Of a stretch of 11,348 nt of DNA, positions 1-6,646 are shown one piece after another. Each line of letters begins with the position of its first letter. Positions within the stretch are counted from its first letter, which is position 1. The notes below the pieces were generated by a model. That model made no database searches. It saw nothing but the letters and a program-made list of their open reading frames with translations, and was not told the DNA's origin. The stretch lies in contig MGSU01000007.1 in the NCBI GenBank assembly GCA_001799195.1, forward strand, positions 1 to 11,348, read 5' to 3'. Position numbers and translations under genes: made by a program. The DNA is from Deltaproteobacteria bacterium RIFOXYA12_FULL_61_11 (lineage in GTDB: Bacteria > Bdellovibrionota_F > JAHFAK01 > YA12-FULL-61-11).

Positions 1-2683
1 TCGTGAGGGAGTCCTGCCACAAGGCGGTGCAGCCGAGCGCCGCGAAGAGCTGTTCGAGATCCGGGTTGGCTGCGGGGTTGAGAACCGTATAGGGTCGGCC
101 GAGGAATACCACGCCAAGCCCCGAGGAGGTTGCCAGTTCCTGGAGCTGCTGCCGGCCTCTGCTCCGCAATGCTGCCTTGCCGCGCTGGTAAGCCCAGAAG
201 GCCTCGTCGAAGGCATGGTGCAACTCACCTTCGCCGACCCCGAGGACCGGACCGAGGCTCTGGTGCAACTGGGTGGCGAGCTCGCGGCTGCTTTTGCGAA
301 AATCGACGGCCGGTGTCAACAGGCGGCGTTCGAGGTCCAGGTGGGGGTTGTTCTTCAGGATGACCGGCAAGAACAAGGTGTAGTAACAAAAGAAGTTTTC
401 TTTCGGACAGGCGTCTGGGGTCCACTCGGCATTGAGCCATGCTTGGTTGTGCTCGGAGACGAGGGTAGGGAGGAACACGTACTCGACGCCCTTCTCGAGG
501 ACCTCGGCGACCTGGGCGTGGGCTTCGAGCATCGGGGAGCAGAACTCGGCCAGGGCAAGGTCTTTCCCCTGCTTGCCGTTGCGCACTGAACAGGGGGGGA
601 CCACTACCTCGCACTCGAGGCGTTGCAGAAAATCCTGCCAGAGCGGTACATGTTCATGCATCATCAAAGCCCTGGGAAGGCCGATCACCGCCCGCTTGCG
701 GTGCTGGGTTTGATGGGCCTGCTCGACCAGTGCGGCCAGCGTGGGCTTCTCGGTGCCGGCCGGAGGTCCTTTGCGCCGGCGTTCGTCATACTCCCGGCCG
801 CATTTGGTACCCCAGACGTGACGGTGTTCGCCCAGTTCGACCACGGTCAACTCGCAACGGTTGCGACACAGGTTGCACTGCTCGTTGGTGGCCACGATCG
901 TTCCCGCCAGAGCATCGAAACCGACGAACGAGCTCGTCCGCTCGCTCCGGTCACGCAGCTCGAGGCACACCCCGAGAGCGCCGCTGAGGTGGCAGAAGGG
1001 TGAGACATGGATGGTCTTCCCGAGCCCTTGCTCGAAAGCGGCGACCAGGGCCTTGTTCCGTGCAGTCGCTCCCTGGAAGCATACCGTGGAGCCGATGGGG
1101 AGCTGACCCACGACCTTGCGCAGATAATTGTCGCGGATGGAGTGGACGGTTGCGGCGAGCAGCTCGTCCCGGCTCCAGCCCCTGGCCAGGAGCCGGTTCA
1201 GGTCCCGTTCCATGTAGACCGTGCATCGGTCGGAGGTGACCGGTGCGGTCTTGCCGAGAGCCCGATCCGCGAATTCCGTCAGGGGGACGCCGAGCTTCTG
1301 GGCCTGTTCTTCCAGGAAGGAACCGGTGCCGGCCGCGCAGACATAGTTCATCACGGATTGTACGGCCTGACCGCGCTGGAGAAGCGTGAATTTGGAATCC
1401 TGGCCGCCGATCTCCACCAGGGTGTCTACGGCCGGAAAGAGATGAGCCGCGGCTCTGGCGTGTGCGGAAATCTCGTTGACGGCTCGGTCGGCGCCCAGGA
1501 TCGAAGCGATCAGCTTACGGCCCGAACCGGTGGTCCCGAGGCCCACGACGGTGCGCCGTCCGCCCGGGGCCAACAGCTCGTCGGTCAGACGCAAGAGGGA
1601 GGTAGAAACCCGGACCGGGTCGCCCTTGGTCTTGGTATAGAGTCCGAGCAAGACGGTGCAGGCCGGGTCCGTGACCACCAACTTGGTGCTGGTCGAACCG
1701 ATGTCGAGGCCGAGGAAGAGCTCACGGAAGCGCGGTCCGTCCTCGGCGTAGCGGGTCACCTCGACCTCTCCGCGTAGCTCGACCGGATAGGCCGAGAAAT
1801 CCGGATAAGCCCCGAGCTCCGAAGTGAGTGGAGGATGGACCGCCTCGCTCTTCTCGCTCTCTCGTTGTAGCAAGGACCAGGGGTCGATGGTCGAGCAGGT
1901 GCCGGCCCCGGCGCACAGGGCGGCGCCAATAGCCTTGCACAGATGGGCTTCGGGGTGCACCAGGAGTTCGACGCCCAGGGTCGAGGCCAGGGTGGCGACG
2001 ACGCGGCGATTCCTCGAGACTCCTCCGACGAGCACCAGGCGGCCCCGGACCCGGCGTCGGAGGTTCAGGGCGTCGAGGATGTTCAGGGCCACGCCCTGGG
2101 ACAATCCGGCACACAAGGCCGGGAGCTGATAGCCTTCCTGCATGAAGTGGATCAGGTCACTCTTGGCGAACACCGAGCAGCGGGTGGCAACGGAGGGAAT
2201 CTTGCCCACATGGGTCTCGGCGAGGTCGCAGAGTTCCTCGATCCCGACCTGGAGGCGTTTGGCCTGCTGTTCCAGGAAAGACCCGGTTCCCGAGGCGCAG
2301 GAGGTGTTGCTCTGGCAGGAGAGGAACTCCCCGGCGGCATCGAGTTCGATCAGCCGATAGGCTTCTCCCCCCACGTACAAGATCGAACGGTAGTCGCACC
2401 CGGGGTGGAAGTACCGCGTCGCGGTGAGGATGGCCACGCTGTCGGTGACCGAGACGCAGGAATGCAGGTCGTGCGCTCCGCTGCCCGTGACGCAGACAGA
2501 GGAGGGAGGACGTCCGGGGAGTTCCTCGAGCATGGAGCGGAGCGTATCCCGGATGAGTCCGTGGTGCATCCGGTAGTCGCAATGGAGAATCTTCCCTCGG
2601 TCGGCCAGCGCCAGGCCGAGCGTGCTGGAACCGACACTGAGGCCCAAGGCCGGACAGGGACTGGCTTTTTCTTTGTATTCCAT
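1..2683 (-). CDS. Acyl-CoA dehydratase activase (BcrAD/BadFG, DUF2229 type), 3' end missing
   Basis: 894 codons are visible from ATG 2683 and the frame is still open at the left edge. The start is fixed by a strong Shine-Dalgarno (GAGGAGG, 2690-2696) six bases upstream. There are two tandem ASKHA ATPase units. Unit 1 (about residues 12-260) carries CASGTGSF (Cys129) and TRCSVFAKSD (Cys169). Unit 2 (about 323-575) carries LGLDIGSTSTK (326 onward), EIGGQDSK (424-431), CAAGTGSF (Cys449) and DRCTVY (Cys487). These are the nucleotide-binding and [4Fe-4S] ligand motifs of HgdC-type activators. A cysteine cluster CNLCRNRC (603-610) and a DUF2229-like region (GLPRALMMHEH, from 668) follow. The family hydrolyses ATP to drive low-potential electrons into 2-hydroxyacyl-CoA dehydratases or related reductases; the large fused form has no firmly known substrate. 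Members are often about 1,400 residues, so roughly a third is probably outside. Unit 1 is degenerate (see findings). No dehydratase subunits lie in the window. Confidence 0.9.
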   Translation of the reverse strand, partial: MEYKEKASPCPALGLSVGSSTLGLALADRGKILHCDYRMHHGLIRDTLRSMLEELPGRPPSSVCVTGSGAHDLHSCVSVTDSVAILTATRYFHPGCDYRSILYVGGEAYRLIELDAAGEFLSCQSNTSCASGTGSFLEQQAKRLQVGIEELCDLAETHVGKIPSVATRCSVFAKSDLIHFMQEGYQLPALCAGLSQGVALNILDALNLRRRVRGRLVLVGGVSRNRRVVATLASTLGVELLVHPEAHLCKAIGAALCAGAGTCSTIDPWSLLQRESEKSEAVHPPLTSELGAYPDFSAYPVELRGEVEVTRYAEDGPRFRELFLGLDIGSTSTKLVVTDPACTVLLGLYTKTKGDPVRVSTSLLRLTDELLAPGGRRTVVGLGTTGSGRKLIASILGADRAVNEISAHARAAAHLFPAVDTLVEIGGQDSKFTLLQRGQAVQSVMNYVCAAGTGSFLEEQAQKLGVPLTEFADRALGKTAPVTSDRCTVYMERDLNRLLARGWSRDELLAATVHSIRDNYLRKVVGQLPIGSTVCFQGATARNKALVAAFEQGLGKTIHVSPFCHLSGALGVCLELRDRSERTSSFVGFDALAGTIVATNEQCNLCRNRCELTVVELGEHRHVWGTKCGREYDERRRKGPPAGTEKPTLAALVEQAHQTQHRKRAVIGLPRALMMHEHVPLWQDFLQRLECEVVVPPCSVRNGKQGKDLALAEFCSPMLEAHAQVAEVLEKGVEYVFLPTLVSEHNQAWLNAEWTPDACPKENFFCYYTLFLPVILKNNPHLDLERRLLTPAVDFRKSSRELATQLHQSLGPVLGVGEGELHHAFDEAFWAYQRGKAALRSRGRQQLQELATSSGLGVVFLGRPYTVLNPAANPDLEQLFAALGCTALWQDSLT

Positions 2684-2724
2684 GCGTTGCCTCCTCGGGG
2701 TCGACCGCCCTGAGGTGGGAGGGC

Positions 2725-3795
2725 TCAGTCGACCAACTTGATGCGTTCGATCGTCTTCCGGTACTCGCCCCATTGCCCGATGTCAACGTAATCGCTGTCG
2801 TTGACCGGATAGGTGATGACCCGGCGTCCTTGGGCCAGGAGTACGGAAATGAGGTCGGTCATGTCGAACACGACCTCCTTCGGGATAAGGTCCAGGGCCT
2901 CGCGGGAGAGCAGGTAGACGCCGGTATTGATGGTGATGGTGTACTCGGGTTTCTCGGTGATCGTGAGGACCTCGCCTTCCTCGCGGAAGTCGATCACGCC
3001 ATAGGGGATGCGGTGGTGTTGGATGGAGGAGAGAATAGTCATGGCCGCGTGTTGCCTGCGGTGGAGGGCGAGGACCTCGGCCAGGTCGGCGTGCACGATG
3101 ACATCGCAGTTGGAGACGAAGAAATCCCCCTCCAGGCGGTCGGCCAGGAGATGCAACCCGCCGGCGGTTCCCAGGTAGGAAGGCTCGCGCACGAAGGTCA
3201 GGCGGTCCTCCAGGACATGCCCGGAGAAATAGGCCTCGATCATCTCGCACTTGTAGTTGAGCACCAGGTAGAAGTGAGGGGCGGCATGCCGCTCGAACTG
3301 ATCGAGGATGACGTCGATGACCGGCTTGTCACCGATGGGCAGGAGCGGTTTGGGTATCACCCTGGTGACAGGATCGAGTCGCGTGCCGCGGCCCCCTGCC
3401 ATGACGACCACCGGGGTGTCGATCTTACCCCCTGGTTCCGGCAGGTCCCGCTGGCCGGAGAAGGCCTGGTCCCAGGTCAGGGTATCGAGGACCCTGCCGT
3501 CGTGATCCAGGATTGGTAAGAGTTCCAGCTTGCGCCGGATCATCAGGCGCTTGGCTTTCTCGAGGGTGAAGGCTCCTTGCAGCAGGGTCGTGGCGTTCCG
3601 GTTGTAGACCGAGGTGATGGGTTCCTGGAAGGCCTTCCCGGCCAACAAGGCCCGGCGGATGTCTCCGTCGGTGAGGGTGCCGAGGAGGAGGTCCCCCGCC
3701 GCGGCGACGAGGAGCACCCGACCCCCGGTCAGGTTGAGTCGCTTGAGCGCCTCGTTGATAGTTTCATCTTCTTTTATCAGTAAATTGCGATCCAC
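2725..3795 (-). CDS. CBS-domain sugar-phosphate nucleotidyltransferase (PtmE-like)
   Basis: The predicted enzyme joins an NTP to a sugar 1-phosphate to give an activated nucleotide sugar in the cytoplasm. Numbering below counts from the upstream TTG at 3807. Residues about 8-120 form a pair of CBS repeats (LLIKEDETINEALKRLN; GTLTDGDIRRALL). Residues about 131-355 form an NTP_transferase fold with GGRGTRL (138-144), KPLLPI (153-158), the metal-binding SNCDV (232-236), EKP (285-287), NTGVYL (294-299) and a C-terminal VDIGQWGEYRKTIE. This CBS plus nucleotidyltransferase order matches PtmE, the glucosamine-1-phosphate guanylyltransferase of the Campylobacter legionaminic acid route, but sugar and base specificity cannot be read from the sequence. 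I prefer GTG 3795 because GGGGG sits five bases upstream; TTG 3807 directly abuts the previous stop codon and has no visible ribosome-binding site. It follows the FemAB-like gene with almost no gap, so the two are probably co-transcribed. Confidence 0.88.
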   Translation of the reverse strand: MDRNLLIKEDETINEALKRLNLTGGRVLLVAAAGDLLLGTLTDGDIRRALLAGKAFQEPITSVYNRNATTLLQGAFTLEKAKRLMIRRKLELLPILDHDGRVLDTLTWDQAFSGQRDLPEPGGKIDTPVVVMAGGRGTRLDPVTRVIPKPLLPIGDKPVIDVILDQFERHAAPHFYLVLNYKCEMIEAYFSGHVLEDRLTFVREPSYLGTAGGLHLLADRLEGDFFVSNCDVIVHADLAEVLALHRRQHAAMTILSSIQHHRIPYGVIDFREEGEVLTITEKPEYTITINTGVYLLSREALDLIPKEVVFDMTDLISVLLAQGRRVITYPVNDSDYVDIGQWGEYRKTIERIKLVD

Positions 3796-3807
3796 CGAAG
3801 CCCCCAA

Positions 3808-4851
3808 TCAGCCATGTTCGACCCCGTGCCGGTAACGCTGGAACAACGTACCGGCGGCAGGATTTCCCCCGTGCCGCTCCCAGCGCTCGACCAACCAGGT
3901 GTAAGCCGGGAGGTCGAGGGTCAGCTCGCCGACGAAGAAGGGGGCAGTGTGCCGGGAGAAGCGTCGTTTGAAACGGAACAGCCCGTCTTCGCTGCCGGAG
4001 CGGGTACCACCGCCTAAATTGAGCCGTCGGACCCCCGCGGCCTGGAGTTCCAGGGCGGCATCGTACAGGAGGAGGTGGTTCGGGCGCAAGTCGAGGTGGT
4101 CCTCCACGCTCCCGGCGAGATGATAGGATCCGAGTTCGTGCCAATGCAGGAACAGGGCCGCGGCAACGGTGTTCCCCTCGTGGACCGCTCGGAAGAGCGT
4201 GACGTGGGGGGATAACGCTGCGAGACGTCGAAAGTAGGTCGAGGGGAAATAATACGCTTGGGCCGCGCCCAAGCGGCGCATGGTCTGCTCGTAGAGGTGC
4301 TCGAACTCGGGGAGACCCGAGAGGTCGGGATCCTGGACGCAGCGCACGCCCTTGCGCCTGGCCTGATGAATGGCGTTGCGGTGTTTCTGGTGGACTTCCT
4401 CTCGGAGCAGTCGGTCGCCGGGTAGGTCGAGCGGCAGTACGACGACCTCGCGGTTGGGTCGGAGGGTGCAGGTGTCGTCGAGCATCCGGGCATTGCCGAG
4501 CAACGGGTGGAAGCGCAGGAAGCCGCAGACGCCTCCCAGGCCAGCGAGGTCGGACACGAGGGCTCGTGCGGCGTCGGAGAGGAAACCCGGGTCGTCGTCG
4601 CTGCTCACGGGTCCGCCGTATCCATAGGGGGTTTCGAAGTCGAAACGATCGTTCCCCAGAGCGGGTAGTGGGCGGCGCAGGAAGGGCAGGAGGAAACGCC
4701 GGGTGTCGCGTTCGAAGACATAGCACACGGCCTCGGCGTCGAGCCCGGCGTTCGCCGCTACGTATTCTTCGCGATGGTACAGGTCATAGCGTTCGCTCGG
4801 CAAGGCAGCCAAAAGGTCGTTCCATCGACCGACCAAGCGACCCGAGAGCAT
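3808..4851 (-). CDS. FemAB-like / GNAT_6 family acyl- or aminoacyltransferase
   Basis: 347 residues, no signal peptide or membrane segment seen, so probably cytoplasmic. The middle holds the basic stretch KHRNAIHQARRKGV (about 155-168), typical of FemAB/GNAT_6 proteins. The C-terminal half has NTVAAALFLHWHELGSYHLA, then PNHLLLYDAALELQAAG and LNLGGGTRSGSEDGLFRFK, the latter resembling the family's conserved end motif (GGG...GL..FK..F). Members transfer acyl or aminoacyl groups onto cell-wall precursors, lipids or surface sugars; the substrate here is unknown. The nucleotidyltransferase immediately downstream makes a sugar or glycan acceptor plausible (inference). The start is set by GGAGGAGG (4858-4865) six bases before ATG, with a promoter just upstream. 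It is the first gene of the leftward unit. Confidence 0.8.
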   Translation of the reverse strand: MLSGRLVGRWNDLLAALPSERYDLYHREEYVAANAGLDAEAVCYVFERDTRRFLLPFLRRPLPALGNDRFDFETPYGYGGPVSSDDDPGFLSDAARALVSDLAGLGGVCGFLRFHPLLGNARMLDDTCTLRPNREVVVLPLDLPGDRLLREEVHQKHRNAIHQARRKGVRCVQDPDLSGLPEFEHLYEQTMRRLGAAQAYYFPSTYFRRLAALSPHVTLFRAVHEGNTVAAALFLHWHELGSYHLAGSVEDHLDLRPNHLLLYDAALELQAAGVRRLNLGGGTRSGSEDGLFRFKRRFSRHTAPFFVGELTLDLPAYTWLVERWERHGGNPAAGTLFQRYRHGVEHG

Positions 4852-4877
4852 GTCCTTCCTCCTCCGTTCGGGTCACC

Positions 4878-4906
4878 ATCCTAGCAGAGGGAGGGGCTTG
4901 ACTCAA
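4878..4906 (-). promoter_or_regulatory. Predicted sigma70-type promoter of the FemAB-like gene
   Basis: Read on the minus strand, TTGAGT (4901-4906) is followed by exactly 17 bases and then TAGGAT (4878-4883), with a TG one base before the -10 (extended -10). Transcription would start near 4871, leaving a leader of about 20 bases containing the strong ribosome-binding site at 4858-4865. The match is by eye only. Confidence 0.45.
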
Positions 4907-5089
4907 CGTGTCCATTTTAAGGTCTAGCCTGGGTTTGGGCTGAGTAGGCACATTTTCGAGGTTTTTCCGAAAATTCGCAAGAAAATCAACTATCGGACCA
5001 CAATAACGGTTGTCGCCCTCGAGCGCCGCTACTACTTGAGGTGATTCGTACAGCGCCAATACTCTCCCACAATCCTCCGAAGTCCGACC

Positions 5090-5111
5090 TGGGGTTTTGC
5101 TGGGGTTTTGA
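5090..5111. repeat. Two tandem copies of an 11-bp unit
   Basis: TGGGGTTTTGC (5090-5100) is followed directly by TGGGGTTTTGA (5101-5111), identical except for the last base. No function is apparent; it lies in the divergent intergenic region. Confidence 0.6.
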
Positions 5112-5163
5112 TGTCGCGAACAGAAGGCGAAAAAATGTATCTCAGATGTTGCATCCTCAAACG

Positions 5164-5182
5164 TGACACCTCACTCTTGTCA
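5164..5182. promoter_or_regulatory. Possible operator/promoter element upstream of the oxidoreductase gene
   Basis: TGACA (5164-5168) and TGTCA (5178-5182) form an inverted pair with a 9-base spacer, about 45 bases before ATG 5228. GTGACA (5163-5168) could act as a -35 with the poor -10 TACCTT (5186-5191) 17 bases on. Evidence is weak. Confidence 0.2.
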
Positions 5183-5227
5183 TTGTACCTTCATTTCCCT
5201 CTGGCGCTGTTGCCGAGGAGTGCCTCC

Positions 5228-5923
5228 ATGATCGATCGTCTCGAAACCACAGCGGCATCACGCCGTATCGCCCTCGTCGTTGGTTCGACTGGCCTCGTGG
5301 GGGGGCACTTAGTGAACCTGCTGCTCAAGGACGCTCGTTTCTCCAAAGTTATCTGTTTTCAACGTCGTCCCGCAGGTTGTGACCACCCGAAACTCATCGT
5401 CCATGAGACCTTGTTCTCACCACTCAAGCCGCTCGAGAACTATTTCCACGGTACCCATCTTTTCCTTTGCCTGGGTACGACCCTTGCGCAGGCCGGCAGT
5501 AAGGGAGCCTTCGAGGCGATCGACCACAACCTGAGCCTTGCCCTGGCCACCCTGGCCAGACGTAATGGAGTCGAGGCCCTCTTCCTTGTCTCGGCGGTCG
5601 GCGCGTCGGTTGGTTCTCCCTTCTTCTACAACCAGGTCAAGGGACGGCTTGAAAACGCGGTGCTCGACCTGGGCTTTGCCCGTACCGATATCTTTCGACC
5701 TTCGCTCTTGCTAGGTGATAGGCAGCATCCCAGGCTCGGCGAGCAGCTTGCGACCTGGTGCACGCCTTTGTTTCTACCGGTGCTCCGGGGCGCGCTGGTT
5801 CGCTATCGTCCCATCCCTGCCGAATGTGTTGCCGCAGCAATGGTGCGCCAAGCTGGGCTGGACCTAACTGGAGTAAGAATCCTGCATCACGATGAAATGT
5901 ACTCTTCTGCTCCTCTTGATTAG
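5228..5923 (+). CDS. NAD(P)-binding oxidoreductase, TIP30/YbjT-like atypical SDR
   Basis: 231 residues, close to the usual length of this family. After a short N-terminus comes the Rossmann strand and loop IALVVGSTGLVGG (14-26), the dinucleotide-binding GxxGxxG. HLFLCLGTT follows (about 77-85), then LFLVSAVGASVGSPFFYNQVKGRLE (118-142), which supplies the Ser and the YxxxK pair (Tyr134, Lys138) of short-chain dehydrogenases. FRPSLLLGDR (156-165) is the usual post-catalytic segment. This pattern matches the HTATIP2/TIP30 and bacterial YbjT/YraR group, NAD(P)H-dependent proteins of mostly unknown substrate. The frame is open upstream to 5108, but ATG 5228 has GAGGAG (5215-5220) seven bases before it and the homologous region begins there. 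It stands alone, divergent from the FemAB-like gene. Confidence 0.85.
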   Translation: MIDRLETTAASRRIALVVGSTGLVGGHLVNLLLKDARFSKVICFQRRPAGCDHPKLIVHETLFSPLKPLENYFHGTHLFLCLGTTLAQAGSKGAFEAIDHNLSLALATLARRNGVEALFLVSAVGASVGSPFFYNQVKGRLENAVLDLGFARTDIFRPSLLLGDRQHPRLGEQLATWCTPLFLPVLRGALVRYRPIPAECVAAAMVRQAGLDLTGVRILHHDEMYSSAPLD

Positions 5924-6071
5924 ATTCATCTTTCTGTTTGTGTTGGTCTTTCTGCGGGCAAGTAGTTCTTGTTTTCCAACATGCCGTTCGCCGAGATGAA
6001 GTCATAGTGTGTTGAACGTGTTTTGATACAAACATCCAAAGCCGGACTCGGTGTGCACCTTCCGCTTTCCT

Positions 6072-6147
6072 GCCCACCATACCCAAACCCTGCCTCACGC
6101 GGGCTGGGAGTTTACCAAGCTGAGGGGGTGACCGCAGGGAGGTGGGC
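6072..6147. other. Nested inverted-repeat element, candidate structured RNA or relic
   Basis: Four helices nest inside each other in 76 bases: GCCCACC (6072-6078) with GGTGGGC (6141-6147), 7 bp; CCCTGC (6088-6093) with GCAGGG (6134-6139), 6 bp; CTCA (6094-6097) with TGAG (6121-6124); and GCTGGG (6103-6108) with CCAAGC (6115-6120), with one mismatch around a 6-base loop. No T-run follows on either strand, so it is not a simple intrinsic terminator. It matches no riboswitch or small-RNA consensus I know. The predicted promoter of the next gene lies downstream of it, so it is probably not that gene's leader. Confidence 0.4.
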
Positions 6148-6181
6148 TTACCGTTGCAACGAGAGGCGATGCGCGACGGCC

Positions 6182-6210
6182 TTGACGATTCTTTCTCGTA
6201 ACCGTATGAA
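6182..6210 (+). promoter_or_regulatory. Predicted sigma70-type promoter of the CoA-binding gene
   Basis: TTGACG (6182-6187), a 17-base spacer and TATGAA (6205-6210). Transcription would begin near 6217, giving a leader of about 30 bases with AGGAG at 6233-6237. This supports ATG 6248 as the start, because the other in-frame ATG (6206) lies inside the -10. Confidence 0.5.
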
Positions 6211-6247
6211 TAATGGTTTTTTTCAGGAACACAGGAGCACGAAGAAC

Positions 6248-6646
6248 ATGAACGCGAGTATCCAACGCTTCCTCTCTTCCCCGGCCTTCGGCGTGGTTGG
6301 GGCCTCGACCGACCGGGAGAAGTACGGCAACAAGGTCCTGCGCTGTCTGGTGCAAAATGGTCGGGTTGCCTACCCCGTCAACCCCAAGGCTCCGGAGGTC
6401 GAGGGTATCCCCACCGTCGCTACGGTGGCCGATTTACCGCCCGAGGTTCAGAGTATTTCGGTGATCACCCCTCCCAAAGTCACCGAGCAGGTCGTCCAAA
6501 CGGCCATCACCAAGGGCATCAAGCATGTCTGGATGCAACCGGGCGCAGAGAGCGCGGCAGCCGTCAAGGCTTGCCTCGAGAACGGCTTGACCGTTATTGC
6601 CGACGGCACTTGTCTGCTGGTGGTCCTGGGCTACAAGGAACGCTGA
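6248..6646 (+). CDS. CoA-binding domain protein (CoA_binding_2, YccU-like)
   Basis: 132 residues, the normal size for this single-domain family. The Rossmann-like CoA-binding fold shows FGVVGASTDREKYGNKVL (14-31), AYPVNPKAPEVEG (41-53), SVITPPKVTEQVV (71-83) and KHVWMQPGAES (92-102), followed by GLTVIADGTC (113-122); these are the hallmarks of the YccU group, related to the CoA ligase CoA-binding domain. The molecular role of these proteins is not well established; they are expected to be cytosolic and to bind CoA or a nucleotide. The start is ATG 6248, with AGGAG (6233-6237) ten bases upstream and a promoter just before. Its last 16 bases overlap the end of the convergent deaminase gene. Confidence 0.88.
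   Translation: MNASIQRFLSSPAFGVVGASTDREKYGNKVLRCLVQNGRVAYPVNPKAPEVEGIPTVATVADLPPEVQSISVITPPKVTEQVVQTAITKGIKHVWMQPGAESAAAVKACLENGLTVIADGTCLLVVLGYKER

Larger units (their letters stand above)
4852..5227. other. Divergent intergenic region (376 bp)
   Basis: This region separates the leftward FemAB-like gene from the rightward oxidoreductase gene. Its GC is lower than that of the flanking genes. It holds the promoter at 4878-4906, an 11-bp tandem duplication (5090-5111) and a TGACA/TGTCA inverted pair (5164-5182). A minus-strand frame is open from about 5170 into the FemAB-like gene but has no ATG and no ribosome-binding site, so I do not call it a gene. Confidence 0.6.
5924..6247. other. Intergenic region (324 bp) between two rightward genes
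   Basis: I see no convincing gene here. The left half (5924-6060) is AT-richer and featureless, with no clear intrinsic terminator for the oxidoreductase gene. The middle (6072-6147) holds a nested hairpin element annotated separately. The right end carries the promoter and ribosome-binding site of the CoA-binding gene. The downstream reading frame is open back to 6023, but the promoter position argues against that extension being translated. Confidence 0.6.

Noticed and set aside
1007-1777. Long plus-strand open frame (256 codons)
   Set aside because: It lies wholly antisense to the activase, whose motifs are unmistakable on the minus strand; its own translation shows no family features. 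This is expected in GC-rich DNA.
1943-2713. Second 256-codon plus-strand open frame
   Set aside because: Also antisense to the activase start region, low-complexity Gly/Glu/Arg composition, no recognisable motif.
4784-5059. Minus-strand frame (91 codons, open back to about 5170) upstream of the FemAB-like gene
   Set aside because: It has only a TTG start with no ribosome-binding site, runs through the promoter and leader of the FemAB-like gene and into its coding region, and matches nothing I recognise. A gene relic is not fully excluded.
6072-6147. Known riboswitch (TPP, cobalamin, FMN, glycine, ZTP, c-di-GMP), signal recognition particle RNA or RNase P RNA
   Set aside because: The conserved core sequences of these families are not present, and the next gene's promoter lies downstream of the element.
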